Shown piece by piece: positions 36,104 through 45,281 of a DNA stretch of 64,000 nt. Origin of the DNA: Anaerovorax sp. IOR16 (GTDB lineage Bacteria; Bacillota; Clostridia; Peptostreptococcales; Anaerovoracaceae); the NCBI RefSeq assembly GCF_017168145.1, contig NZ_JADQTL010000010.1, positions 434,001 through 498,000 of the forward strand. Direction: 5' to 3'. The notes below the pieces were generated by a model. That model saw only the letters and a program-made list of their open reading frames with translations. It ran no database searches and had not been told where the DNA came from. How positions within the stretch are numbered: the first letter of the stretch is position 1; each line of letters starts with the position of its first letter. Made by a program: the position numbers and the translations under genes.

Positions 36104-36136
36104 AATGGCTCCAACCCTATGCCGGAGCAGAGAGCA
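36104..36136 (-). promoter_or_regulatory. Candidate S6:S18 leader hairpin of rpsF
   Basis: The minus-strand hairpin GCTCC-GGCATAGGGTT-GGAGC sits about 25 bases before the rpsF start, with CCG within it. The known rpsF leader bound by the S6:S18 complex is a hairpin with a conserved CCG bulge mimicking the rRNA site. Match is by eye. Confidence 0.5.
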
Positions 36137-36226
36137 TATTTTTGTCATCCATTGCATGTACAAAAATTAATGCCTATTAAGTATATCACAAACAATATAA
36201 ATTGCAAGTTTTTTTAAAAACCTATA

Positions 36227-37876
36227 TTATAACGCCTGCATTCCTTTTAATGCCTGAATCAATGCAAGAATGACACCTACCACACCTTCTCCCCCTAAAA
36301 GACCGGAAGCAATAATCATCCCATTTCCAGATTTTTCAAATTTTGGTGCAGCTTTTTCAACAACGAATTTTAAGGCGCCTCCTACCATTGCGGTAAAGGA
36401 GAGATAAAACGGCAAATAGATTCCAAGACCCAAGGTCATAACCGGAAAACGCAAAACATATAAAATCGTCCCAATAAATAATCCCACAACAAACGAAGTC
36501 ATATGAGGTATCCCTCCAACCATAGCAGCTACAACACCGGCTTGTGGTGCAGGAAACAAATCAGGATTCCCAAATGCTTCAGGTCCATATGCCTTTACGA
36601 TAACAAAGAGTACACCCACGGATACAAATGCACCAATGATTCCGCCGATTACCTCGCCAAGCCACTGTGCTTTTGGATTACTCTTAAGAATATGTCCAGC
36701 TTTAAAATCGTTCATTACATCTCCAACTAACCCGCAAGCTACTGCTACTATTGCAGCTACAAAAAACGCTTGAACATTCCCAAGATTTGCAGCAAATTTT
36801 GCAGCGAGAAGTACAATGATTCCGAATATTTCCATAGGATTAATTCCTGATTGACCAACAACTTGCGCAGACATAGATGTAGCAAGCCAAACACCCAAAA
36901 TAGTGATCACACTGGCAATCATCCCTAAATCCAAAACAAACGTAAATATAAATGCAAGAATTACCATAAGAATTGGTGCCCAACGAAGATTTACAATTGC
37001 ATCCCCACGAGAGCCTTTTGAAAACATCGGTCCAAAAATTTCTTTTGCTTTGGGTAGAATTCCTTTTACAATAATTCCGATACCAGTTCCAACCATGACC
37101 CCAATTCCCAAAGAAGATTTAATAGCCATTGCAGTATCTAAATTAACAATACCAAGGCTTGGCATCCCAATGACAACTCCAAAGTCACCAATAATGGCAC
37201 CCAAAAACCATACACCAACTGCAAGTGGTCCAACAAGATAACCAACTGCGATTAACATCGGCGATAAATAAATATAAAAAGCTACGCCCTTTGCAGCGAT
37301 GGCTTCATTTAAAACAATAATTTGTGGAATTTTTGCAAACCAATCTCGAATCAACGTAAATAAAGAGGCTAGTCCCAAAGAAGAGAATAAAACAATGGAT
37401 TTTTTACCACCCTCATCTCCAATCATTAAAGTTTCTGCAGCTGCAATCCCCATCGGATACGGCAAATCCTGTGTGACTACAAAATATTTACGAATCAGCG
37501 CGGTAAAAATCAGCCCTAGCAAAACGCCGCCTAATGTGACGACCATCAACGCGACTAAATCCACCTCTGCTTTTGGTTCAAGCATCCAAATTCCGGGGAT
37601 GGTAAACGCGATTCCACCTGCTACCATTGCACCTGCTGACATAACGGTATGCGTGACATTTATCTCATGGATATTTGTCCGACCGAATGCTTTTAGGGCA
37701 AACATAGATACAAGGGCTACAAAAATGATTGGCCACGGAAGTGCGCCTAGCTTTAAAGCAACATACATAGAGCTCATAGTCAAAACTACCGATCCGATGG
37801 AACCGATTACCATTCCTCGAAGGGTAAATTGCTCTTTGAATGAAGCCTGCCTTACGCCTTTTGGTGTGTTAGACAT
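36227..37876 (-). CDS. OPT family oligopeptide/metal-complex transporter
   Basis: A 549-residue polytopic membrane protein of the OPT superfamily. There are about fourteen hydrophobic segments; family signs include FTLRGMVIGSIGSVVLTMSS at the N terminus, QDLPYPMGIAAAETLMIG and GQSGINPMEIFG. Prokaryotic members import peptides or metal chelates with protons. The start at 37876 follows GGAGAAAG. It is monocistronic as far as seen. The substrate is unknown; a peptide-fermenting lifestyle would fit with iadA in this window. Confidence 0.88.
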   Translation of the reverse strand: MSNTPKGVRQASFKEQFTLRGMVIGSIGSVVLTMSSMYVALKLGALPWPIIFVALVSMFALKAFGRTNIHEINVTHTVMSAGAMVAGGIAFTIPGIWMLEPKAEVDLVALMVVTLGGVLLGLIFTALIRKYFVVTQDLPYPMGIAAAETLMIGDEGGKKSIVLFSSLGLASLFTLIRDWFAKIPQIIVLNEAIAAKGVAFYIYLSPMLIAVGYLVGPLAVGVWFLGAIIGDFGVVIGMPSLGIVNLDTAMAIKSSLGIGVMVGTGIGIIVKGILPKAKEIFGPMFSKGSRGDAIVNLRWAPILMVILAFIFTFVLDLGMIASVITILGVWLATSMSAQVVGQSGINPMEIFGIIVLLAAKFAANLGNVQAFFVAAIVAVACGLVGDVMNDFKAGHILKSNPKAQWLGEVIGGIIGAFVSVGVLFVIVKAYGPEAFGNPDLFPAPQAGVVAAMVGGIPHMTSFVVGLFIGTILYVLRFPVMTLGLGIYLPFYLSFTAMVGGALKFVVEKAAPKFEKSGNGMIIASGLLGGEGVVGVILALIQALKGMQAL

Positions 37877-37950
37877 TTTTCTTTCTCCATTTCTTTTATT
37901 AAATTTTAAGATTAGTGTGTAAATGATACACATCTTAAAAAATAATAGTA

Positions 37951-37978
37951 TAAAAAAAAGGGTTTCGCAACCCTTTTC
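37951..37978 (-). terminator. Terminator after the nucleotidyltransferase gene
   Basis: Minus-strand stem AAAAGGGTT / AACCCTTTT with loop GCGA followed by TTTTAT, 9 bp. Confidence 0.88.
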
Positions 37979-37985
37979 CTTTAAA

Positions 37986-38903
37986 TTATTCCCAAAGATC
38001 TTGAGGATATACTCCCTTATCCTTTAGCAACTGCAACGCTAAAACTACATTTTGCTTGTCTTCTTTATATGTTACACCCTGCCATTTATCGGATGATTTC
38101 AATACCTTAACTGTTGCTTTTCCTTCTTCAATAAGCTCATCCACAACAAAAGGTAAAAAATATTCTCCCTTTAATGGATTATTCTTTAATGCCGTTTCTA
38201 AAAAGGCTGGAAATCGATTCTCTAGCTCTTTCATCATACTAAGAGTGAAACCCCATAGATTCATAGACACTAAAGTTCCCTCTGCAATGTCAATCCAATC
38301 CTGATCATCTTCCGTATATTGAATGACTCCATTGTTTCTTTGGATCTTTGTACGCTCTGTAATATCTTGTAAATATCCTTGGTTATCTGCTTGACAAATA
38401 CCTCTTGCCACATGGCCGTTTTCTGTTAATGTATTTTCCACCAAATAACCTACCATACAATAACGATATTTATCATCATCTTGTACATTTCTCAGAAAAT
38501 CATACATGCTCTGAAATGCTTGCGCCCCATAATAATCATCGGCATTGATAACCGCAAATGGTGCATCTACTTCTTTCCTAGCTGCAAGCACTGCATGACC
38601 GGTTCCCCATGGTTTAATACGATTCTGTGGAACATTATATCCTTGTGGAAGATCTGTTAATTCCTGAAATGCAAAAGAAACGTCTAATTTTTTACCTGCT
38701 TTTGGCTCAATCATAGCACGAAACTCTTCTTCCATTTCTCTTTTAATTATAAAAATAACCTTACGAAATCCAGCTTTCCAAGCATCGTAAAGGGAAAAAT
38801 CTATAATCAGCTCTCCGTTTGATCCAACCGGGTCCATTTGCTTTAGTCCACCATAACGACTTCCCATTCCGGCAGCCATTACGACTAAAATTGGTTCTTT
38901 CAT
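37986..38903 (-). CDS. Nucleotidyltransferase (NDP-sugar pyrophosphorylase-like)
   Basis: A 305-residue enzyme. The N-terminal Rossmann-like fold shows VVMAAGMGSRYGGLKQMDPV, the nucleotide-binding loop of sugar-nucleotide transferases, and later FAVINADDYYG with the metal Asp pair. Members activate sugars or related groups as NDP derivatives for wall or capsule glycans; the sugar is not clear. It is followed by its own terminator. Confidence 0.85.
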   Translation of the reverse strand: MKEPILVVMAAGMGSRYGGLKQMDPVGSNGELIIDFSLYDAWKAGFRKVIFIIKREMEEEFRAMIEPKAGKKLDVSFAFQELTDLPQGYNVPQNRIKPWGTGHAVLAARKEVDAPFAVINADDYYGAQAFQSMYDFLRNVQDDDKYRYCMVGYLVENTLTENGHVARGICQADNQGYLQDITERTKIQRNNGVIQYTEDDQDWIDIAEGTLVSMNLWGFTLSMMKELENRFPAFLETALKNNPLKGEYFLPFVVDELIEEGKATVKVLKSSDKWQGVTYKEDKQNVVLALQLLKDKGVYPQDLWE

Positions 38904-39111
38904 CGTTAATCTCCATTTCCTAACTAATCTTAAGTGTAAAATATTATTATCTGAATGCTGTTTTATAAATTTGTTATTAGCCTCTCCTATTTTAGCTCAG
39001 TCCATTCTTGCTTTCAAGGCGTTTCCTATTTTACATTCAAACTTTATGGTGTTATGATAGTAAACAGGATAAAAAACTGAAAAAATAATTCGCGTTGCAA
39101 AGGAGTCTAAA

Positions 39112-39945
39112 ATGACAGAACAAAAAAGCAAAGAAATAAGAAGCCGTGAAGATGTTCGAAAAAGAATCGACACCATCGATGATGCACTTATGGAGCTGCT
39201 TACAAAACGTATGTCCATCTCCTTGGAAATGGCAGAAGCAAAAAAACAAAAAGGTCTTCCTTTATTTGATGCTGCCCGGGAAAATGAAATTTTAGAAAAA
39301 ATTTCTAACTTTAGTAAAGAATTTAACCCCAAAAATGCGATGCAAATTCACTCGGCTACTGAAAAAGTGTATGCACAAATTATGACACAAAGCCGAAGAA
39401 TCCAATCCAATATATTATTACCGAATGTCATTTATTTAATTGGATATATGGGGAGCGGAAAAACGACTGTAGGAAAAGAATTAAGCCAAGTAACCGGATT
39501 TTCGTTTATTGATATGGATACAAAAATTCAACTTTCCGAACACAATTCTATCCGAACTATTTTTAATGAAAAAGGTGAACCGTATTTTCGAGAAAAGGAA
39601 ACTGCTTTACTTGAAACACTCTCACACAAAAAAGAAATCATTGTTTCCTGCGGCGGAGGCATTGTATTAAATGAAAATAACCGAAAACTTTTAAAAGATT
39701 CCGGTGGTTGTATATTTTTAGATGGGTTTCCAAGAGATATGTTCGAACGCATTAAGGCAGATCCAAATCGACCAAATGCCTACTTTGAAACAGAAAACGA
39801 AGAGCAGCGTCTGACTCAATTTAATCGCCGATACCAAAAGAGAAAAGACTTTTATTTAGAAGCAGCAAATCGTACCATTTTTATTGACAAAGAAACACCA
39901 GAGCAAATTGCGAAAGGCATTACTTTTTTATTATCAAATGAATAA
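39112..39945 (+). CDS. Chorismate mutase-shikimate kinase fusion
   Basis: A 277-residue bifunctional enzyme of aromatic amino-acid synthesis. Residues about 8-95 form an AroQ-type chorismate mutase (VRKRIDTIDDALMELLTKRM, and the usual Arg, Lys and Glu positions). Residues 105-275 form a shikimate kinase, with Walker A IGYMGSGKTTVGKEL, DMDTKI, FREKETALLETL and SCGGGIVL. This joins two non-adjacent steps (shikimate phosphorylation and chorismate to prephenate). AAAGGAG precedes the ATG. No other aro gene is nearby. Confidence 0.93.
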   Translation: MTEQKSKEIRSREDVRKRIDTIDDALMELLTKRMSISLEMAEAKKQKGLPLFDAARENEILEKISNFSKEFNPKNAMQIHSATEKVYAQIMTQSRRIQSNILLPNVIYLIGYMGSGKTTVGKELSQVTGFSFIDMDTKIQLSEHNSIRTIFNEKGEPYFREKETALLETLSHKKEIIVSCGGGIVLNENNRKLLKDSGGCIFLDGFPRDMFERIKADPNRPNAYFETENEEQRLTQFNRRYQKRKDFYLEAANRTIFIDKETPEQIAKGITFLLSNE

Positions 39946-40047
39946 AAAAAAGCAGACTTGAAATGATATGCTCCTCCTTATAAAAAATCGTTATTTTTTA
40001 ACTGTCGATGTAAGGGGAGTATATTAAATACAGACTGCTTTTTTATA
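39945..40047. terminator. Large nested hairpin, terminator between convergent genes
   Basis: Outer stem AAAAAAAGCAG / CTGCTTTTTT (39945-39955 with 40035-40044); inner stem 39966-39980 with 40011-40024 (one bulge, one G-T); and innermost AAAAAA/TTTTTT at 39982-39999. It can end transcription both ways, but at about 100 bases it is larger than needed. Confidence 0.7.
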
Positions 40048-40048
40048 T

Positions 40049-40780
40049 TTATCCTTGTAATTCCGCTAATTTTTCTTTTATTATTTTCGCTACCCGCTCT
40101 GCAAGTTCTGATGCTTCTTTTTTATCCATGTCCTTGGTTTCTATCGCAGGATGAATATATACATTTACCTCTGCAGGAGATGCATAACCTTTTTCTTCAA
40201 ATAACTTATACGTACCACTAATCGTAATCGGCACAACCGGAATGCCAGGTTTTGTCGCAAGACGCAAACTCCCCCTTTTGAATTCTCCCATCTTTGGCCC
40301 TTTGCTTCTTGTCCCTTCCGGGAAAATACCCATAGAAAAACCTTGTCCCAAATATTCAATGCCTTTTTCAATCGCACGCAAGGATGCTCTTGGATCCTCT
40401 CGTTTGATAAATACACTTCTTACGTCATAAATCCATTCACCAAAAGCCGGTAGTTTTCTGAGATTTTCTTTTGCAATAAAACCAAATTGCTTAAAATCAA
40501 TCACAGAAGTAAGGACTGCAATATCAGCATAGCTCTGATGATTTGCAACAAAAACAACCGCCCCTTCAGGTATATTCTCCTGTCCTTCTGCATGTACAGT
40601 TACACCGACCTTACGAATCAAATTTTTACCCCAAGTAGATTCTCCGATAGAAATTTCTTTCCGTTCAGCTTCGAAGTTACCTTGTGCTCTATATTTATGG
40701 ATGTTTACTTTATTACGATGTATATGAATTAAATCCCAATACATCCACATGCCCATCAACACATTCTTTAATAGCTTCAT
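40049..40780 (-). CDS. plsC: 1-acyl-sn-glycerol-3-phosphate acyltransferase
   Basis: A 243-residue PlsC, which makes phosphatidic acid from lysophosphatidic acid. Acyltransferase motifs: VANHQSYADIAVL (NHxxxxD), GFIAKENLRKLP, IFPEGTRSKG and PGIPVVPITISG. An N-terminal hydrophobic segment anchors it to the membrane. Length is typical. Confidence 0.93.
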   Translation of the reverse strand: MKLLKNVLMGMWMYWDLIHIHRNKVNIHKYRAQGNFEAERKEISIGESTWGKNLIRKVGVTVHAEGQENIPEGAVVFVANHQSYADIAVLTSVIDFKQFGFIAKENLRKLPAFGEWIYDVRSVFIKREDPRASLRAIEKGIEYLGQGFSMGIFPEGTRSKGPKMGEFKRGSLRLATKPGIPVVPITISGTYKLFEEKGYASPAEVNVYIHPAIETKDMDKKEASELAERVAKIIKEKLAELQG

Positions 40781-40914
40781 TCACGCTCTCCTTTTTCTGT
40801 AAGATGTTAATTTGATTACAATTGCATAACGGTTCTGCTATTTTGTTGCAAAACTATTTTTGTAGTAATAAAATTGAGGCAAATACATTGAAAATTTACG
40901 AAGGACATTGATTC

Positions 40915-41559
40915 ATGAAACATTCAAATCGCCTCGTGGTAAGCCTATGTTTGCTTGGCTTTTCCGTGATTGCTTATTTTGTAACTTTAGATGCTTCTTT
41001 AGCATTTGATGCCTTGCTTCAAAAGGCAATATTTTCTATGCGAAACGAAACTTTAACTGTTTTCTTTTCTGCGCTCACTCATACCGGTGATTGGCAAGCA
41101 GTTTTGACCATATGCATCGTTCTTTTGGCATTGCCAAAAACAAGAATTCATTTTGGTATACCGTTATCATTTGCAGCCAGCACTTCATTGATATTTTATT
41201 CTATCATAAAATATATCTTCCAACGGCCACGACCTAACATTGCTCTGCATTTAATTGAACAGGGCGGTTTTAGTTTTCCAAGTGGTCATACAATGACAAG
41301 TCTAATTTTTTATGGTACTCTTATCCTATTATTAAGTCAATACTATGGATTTAAAAATAAGGCAGTCCGTGTTACTCATGCTATTTGTGCCGCATATATA
41401 TTCTTAATTGGATTTTCACGAATTTATTTAGGAGTACACTATCCAACGGATGTACTGGCAAGTTGGTTGTTAGGCATCCTTATCCTGACATTTTTTCATA
41501 CACATTTTATCTCACATTTTTCATTACCAAATGAAAAAGTGGATGAAGAGCTCCTTTAA
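40915..41559 (+). CDS. PAP2-family phosphatase
   Basis: A 214-residue membrane phosphatase with five to six helices. The three PAP2 motifs are intact: KYIFQRPRPN, PSGHTMTS and SRIYLGVHYPTDVLASW. Such enzymes act on undecaprenyl pyrophosphate or phosphatidylglycerol phosphate. Length and motifs do not tell which. It is divergent from plsC. Confidence 0.9.
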   Translation: MKHSNRLVVSLCLLGFSVIAYFVTLDASLAFDALLQKAIFSMRNETLTVFFSALTHTGDWQAVLTICIVLLALPKTRIHFGIPLSFAASTSLIFYSIIKYIFQRPRPNIALHLIEQGGFSFPSGHTMTSLIFYGTLILLLSQYYGFKNKAVRVTHAICAAYIFLIGFSRIYLGVHYPTDVLASWLLGILILTFFHTHFISHFSLPNEKVDEELL

Positions 41560-41578
41560 AACAACCTTGAACTTCTAT

Positions 41579-42145
41579 CTATCTTTTTTCTCTTTTTACC
41601 GCTTCGTTATCCGTCGTCCCCCGATCAAAAAATGGACTTTTAGAAGATACAGATAGTGGAATGCCGTAGGCAACTCTAACATCGTTCGGAAAAAGTCCAA
41701 TCTCCATAGCTATTTTTCCTGCAGTATAAATCACCCGGTTATCAATGCGATGATTTGCAGCAACAGAGACAGCCGAACCAATAGCGATGCCCAAATCACC
41801 TGTATTAAAGCTGCAGATTCCATTATTTTTTATATTTTCAGCACAATTTTTGTATCCACAATAACCACAATGATCCAGTAAAATCGGATGAATCTTTGCA
41901 CCCATAAGTAACAATGCATCAGAAGCTTCTACATTGTACCCATCTCGTACCATGAAATCCATCTGCCATTCTGCCCCATATTTTTTTATCGATTGCGCCA
42001 AATTATCTTTTTCTTCTCCATCTAAGATAAGAACTTCTAAGTTATCGATTCCACAACCCTTGGGAGCCGTTCTTGCAGCTGCAGCCATTAATTCTGCAAC
42101 CTGTATCACAGCGTTTTTTTCTACATCCTTCCCATTGCAAATCAT
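41579..42145 (-). CDS. DUF2148 ferredoxin-domain protein
   Basis: A 188-residue protein. The Cys motif HCGYCGYKNCAEN plus a later Cys in GICSFN suggests an iron-sulfur cluster, as described for the DUF2148 family. The rest is an alpha/beta fold (AARTAPKGCGIDNLEVLIL, GIAIGSAVSVAANHRIDNR). The function is unknown; members are common in strict anaerobes. The 329-base gap upstream (42146-42474) is AT-rich; it holds an imperfect repeat of ACAAAAT/ATTTTGT around 42270-42302 and nothing else I recognise. Confidence 0.8.
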   Translation of the reverse strand: MICNGKDVEKNAVIQVAELMAAAARTAPKGCGIDNLEVLILDGEEKDNLAQSIKKYGAEWQMDFMVRDGYNVEASDALLLMGAKIHPILLDHCGYCGYKNCAENIKNNGICSFNTGDLGIAIGSAVSVAANHRIDNRVIYTAGKIAMEIGLFPNDVRVAYGIPLSVSSKSPFFDRGTTDNEAVKREKR

Positions 42146-42474
42146 GATTTCCTCCTTTATTCTTTAATCATTTAAAAATGATTTTTTACTTTTACATTAT
42201 CCTTTATTTTATCATAAGTGCAAACCGTTGCTCCGGTTTGCTTCACAAGAATCAATAAATACATTTGGGACAAAATTGTTTGATATTATTTGATTTTGTT
42301 ACATAAATTCGTATTTATTATATCAGAAAATTTGTTTTTATGCTTTCTTTCATTTTCCAGTTTACAAATCAGTTTGCTATTTTCCAATCTCATTTTTAAA
42401 TACACCATTTTCGTATAATTATTCCAAAATGTATCATACTATTAAAAAGCTTCATTAGACATGGGAGGTATTTT

Positions 42475-42609
42475 ATGGAACATGATGAAAATTATTTAAT
42501 TGAAAAAAGTGTAAATGACGTTAATAATGAATGTCCAGAAAAAGATAAGGATGGAAATTGCTTAACACCAGGTGTTTTTAGTGATTCCGACCCAATAGGT
42601 GGCGGCTGA
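42475..42609 (+). CDS. Orphan 44-residue peptide, Gly-Gly-Gly C terminus
   Basis: A short gene with a strong GGGAGGT ribosome site 6 bases before the ATG and its own terminator 36 bases after the stop. The acidic first half (MEHDENYLIEKSVNDVNNEC) is followed by a second half with one more Cys and the end DSDPIGGG. There is no signal peptide and no membrane helix. The acidic leader, short Cys-containing core and Gly-rich end are like peptide-natural-product precursors, but no modifying enzyme or transporter is adjacent; the next gene is an HtrA-like protease. Function unknown. Confidence 0.55.
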   Translation: MEHDENYLIEKSVNDVNNECPEKDKDGNCLTPGVFSDSDPIGGG

Positions 42610-42644
42610 TTATACGAATTTATAATGATAAATAATTTAATACT

Positions 42645-42678
42645 ACAGAGAACATAAAAATGTTCTCTGTTTTTTATT
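42645..42678 (+). terminator. Terminator after the 44-residue peptide gene
   Basis: ACAGAGAACA / TGTTCTCTGT, 10 bp perfect, 6-base loop, followed by TTTTTATTATTTTTT. Confidence 0.9.
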
Positions 42679-42828
42679 ATTTTTTTACGTAATATAAATG
42701 ATTCTATTAGATTATTAAAGAATTTACTATAAATATTTTCAAATTGTTAAATACTCCCATGAAAACTTGATAATTAAATATAAGTCTATATAATTATTAT
42801 TAGTGATATTAAAAGGATGGTAAATATT

Positions 42829-44544
42829 ATGAAAAGAATAGGTGCATTGATATTTGGAATTATAATAACTTTATTAATCGCAGTTCCGGTCTTTGGAGAT
42901 ACAAAAGTAAGTGTTAATCTAAATGGAGAGCTCATTGAATTTAATGACAGCACAGGTTATCCATTCGTAGATAAAAACTATCGGACATTGGTACCCTTAA
43001 GACATACTATGGAATCAGCAGGTTTCACGGTAACATGGAATGAAACCTCAAAAGTTGCTAGTGTTGCAGATGGTAAAGGAACAAAAGTTGATATAAAAAT
43101 TGGTGATAATTATATTACGAAAGAAACAAACGATAATGGTATATTAGAAACATCAAGAATAAAAAATGATACTTTTGCAAGGATGGTTAATAATAGAACG
43201 TATCTTCCTATTCGAATCGTCCTTGAGTCTTTTGGCTCTTCCGTTGGCTGGGATGAAATTAATAACAGTGTCATTGTAAACACGAACGGTAATAGCATTA
43301 CCATAAGTAATACCAATAGTTTAAATGCTGAGCAAATTTATGATAAGTATTCACCAGCGGTTTTTTATATTGAAATCTATGATTCTAATAGTAACGCTAT
43401 AGGTAGCGGAAGTGGATTTTTTATTGATTCAAAGGGTATTGCACTTACAAACTTTCATGTTATTGAGGACGCTTACTCCGCAAAGATAAAAACTCAAGAT
43501 GGAAAAACTTATACTATTGAAGGTGTATATGACTTTAATAAAACTCTAGATATTGCAAAGATAAAGATAAATGGAAGCGGTTTTCCATATTTACCAATTG
43601 GTGATTCAAGTAAGGTTATAGCAGGTAGTGAAACTTTTGCAATTGGAAGCCCTTTAGGACTTGATAATACCATTTCACAAGGAATTGTGTCAAATGCAAA
43701 TCGAGTGTTAGATGGTATCTCTTATATTCAAACAACCGCTCCTATTTCTCAAGTAAGCAGCGGAGGTGCTTTATTTGATAAAAATGGGAAAGTAATAGGA
43801 ATTACCTCGGGATATTTTTTAGAAGGTCAAAATTTAAACATTGCCATTCCAATTAATAATACTAAACAATTAAAAAACACAGCTTTAAAAAAATTAAAAG
43901 ATTTACCAAAATCAGCAAAAGATACTACTTCATTTGATGCAAAGATAGTATCATCAGATAGTTATTTTTTAAATGCAGATAAAGAATTGACGGTACTAAT
44001 CAGTTATATAAATTATAATGAATACGTTGATATTGAATACGTTATAGAGGATATCTCTATTGTTAGCGCATATTGGGGCAAATGGTATGAAAACACGATT
44101 CCATTGACATTTTTCGGTGAAAAACCAGGAACTACTGATATTAAAATAAATTTGTACGATTCTGAAACTGAAAATTTATTAGTATCAAAAACAGTACAAG
44201 TAAAATGTATTAAAGACTTTTCAGATTTATATTATCCTGAATATTATCCAGTTCCTGATTTAGGAACTATATTCCCAGCCCCTATCATTGATAAATATTA
44301 TGGTGATAATGCTACAAATTACTATTATTTAACCAATGATTTAATCAAAGCGAATAGTAATTTTGCTGAATTATATAGCAATGATTTATTAAGTAGTGGA
44401 TTTTATTATTCTGGTAAATTTTATGATGATGCAGGTGATTTAGTAATGACCTATAAAAATAATTTTTACGGGCTTATAGTATTTATCTCACAATATAAAT
44501 TAGAAGGAGATTCCTATTATGCAGTAATGCTATATAGAGAATAG
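42829..44544 (+). CDS. HtrA-like serine protease with copper-amine-oxidase-type N-terminal domain
   Basis: A 571-residue exported protein. A signal peptide (MKRIGALIFGIIITLLIAVP) is followed by a stalk domain of the copper amine oxidase N-terminal family at about 25-150 (VDKNYRTLVPLRHTMESAGF, NNRTYLPIRIVLESFG). A trypsin-like S1C domain at about 165-350 has the triad in LTNFHVIED (His), TLDIAKIKI (Asp) and QVSSGGALF (Ser). No PDZ domain is seen; the last 200 residues are beta-rich and unknown. The Ser is in SSGGA rather than the usual NxGNSGGP. I start at the second ATG, after AAGGATGG. It is a wall-associated protease acting outside the membrane. Confidence 0.85.
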   Translation: MKRIGALIFGIIITLLIAVPVFGDTKVSVNLNGELIEFNDSTGYPFVDKNYRTLVPLRHTMESAGFTVTWNETSKVASVADGKGTKVDIKIGDNYITKETNDNGILETSRIKNDTFARMVNNRTYLPIRIVLESFGSSVGWDEINNSVIVNTNGNSITISNTNSLNAEQIYDKYSPAVFYIEIYDSNSNAIGSGSGFFIDSKGIALTNFHVIEDAYSAKIKTQDGKTYTIEGVYDFNKTLDIAKIKINGSGFPYLPIGDSSKVIAGSETFAIGSPLGLDNTISQGIVSNANRVLDGISYIQTTAPISQVSSGGALFDKNGKVIGITSGYFLEGQNLNIAIPINNTKQLKNTALKKLKDLPKSAKDTTSFDAKIVSSDSYFLNADKELTVLISYINYNEYVDIEYVIEDISIVSAYWGKWYENTIPLTFFGEKPGTTDIKINLYDSETENLLVSKTVQVKCIKDFSDLYYPEYYPVPDLGTIFPAPIIDKYYGDNATNYYYLTNDLIKANSNFAELYSNDLLSSGFYYSGKFYDDAGDLVMTYKNNFYGLIVFISQYKLEGDSYYAVMLYRE

Positions 44545-44563
44545 CTATATATATCTTATAATA

Positions 44564-44605
44564 ATGGCTTTCTATGATGATTAAAGTCAACATAGAAAGC
44601 CATAT
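44564..44605. terminator. Terminator between protease and anti-sigma genes
   Basis: ATGGCTTTCTATG / CATAGAAAGCCAT, 13 bp perfect, 14-base loop; flanks are AT-rich, without a long T-run on the plus side. Confidence 0.65.
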
Positions 44606-44651
44606 AATTTTAAATTCATCTCTTCAATCATTATTTCTTAGGCTCATTAGG

Positions 44652-45281
44652 CTACGAAATCTCTATCCCTAGTTCTTTTGCAACATCCTTCAAATAAATC
44701 GTCTCCGTTTTATCTTTATAGTGTAATGTAATGGTTTCCTCTTTCATAAATGGTTTTAAATTTCCATCTTCATCAAGGCAGTTTATTCCGTAAGAAAATT
44801 GATTTGGGTATTTCCCTCGGTCATCTAAAATACTTTCAAAACATTCTCTCACGACCATTTCTGGTCCCGTATAATCCTCATGATTACGCCTTATGTGCCA
44901 CATAGTCAGCACTTTATCGTCTGTTAGCTCAAAATCAAAAATTATCGCATCCTCTTCACAAGAATATGTAATTTCCATATTGTTGGAATTTACTTTCCAA
45001 CCTATTCCAAAGAAGTAGAAATAAGACCCAACCAGTAATGCGTACACAGTTAAAGTTATAATAACAGATTGCAAAATTTTTCTATTTAGCTTTTTAAAAG
45101 GATTAATTTTTTTCTTATCATACAAAGGCTCTTCCACCGAAACCTCTTCTTTCATTTGCGCTAACGTTTCTCTACACTGAGAACAATTCTGTAAATGCTC
45201 TTCAATTTCAAGGTTGCTTTCAGGACTGGTTAAATGATCGATATAGCTTGGAAACAAATCCTTAATAATTTCACACTTCAT
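44652..45281 (-). CDS. Zinc-finger anti-sigma factor
   Basis: A 209-residue membrane protein. The N-terminal zinc-finger anti-sigma motif reads EEHLQNCSQCRET (H-x3-C-x2-C). A single membrane helix follows at about 70-92 (ILQSVIITLTVYALLVGSYFYF) and an outside domain of about 115 residues. The ATG overlaps the sigma-factor stop by 4 bases, a typical ECF sigma/anti-sigma pair in which the membrane protein holds the sigma factor until an envelope signal arrives. Confidence 0.88.
   Translation of the reverse strand: MKCEIIKDLFPSYIDHLTSPESNLEIEEHLQNCSQCRETLAQMKEEVSVEEPLYDKKKINPFKKLNRKILQSVIITLTVYALLVGSYFYFFGIGWKVNSNNMEITYSCEEDAIIFDFELTDDKVLTMWHIRRNHEDYTGPEMVVRECFESILDDRGKYPNQFSYGINCLDEDGNLKPFMKEETITLHYKDKTETIYLKDVAKELGIEIS

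Noticed and set aside
37299-37922. 207-codon plus-strand open frame over the OPT transporter gene
   Set aside because: Antisense shadow of a long, well-supported membrane-protein gene; low-complexity Ile/Pro/Thr content and no ribosome site.
42146-42474. Hidden gene or riboswitch in the gap before the 44-residue peptide
   Set aside because: Only AT-rich sequence with an imperfect repeat; no ribosome site with an open frame and no strong stem with a T-run.
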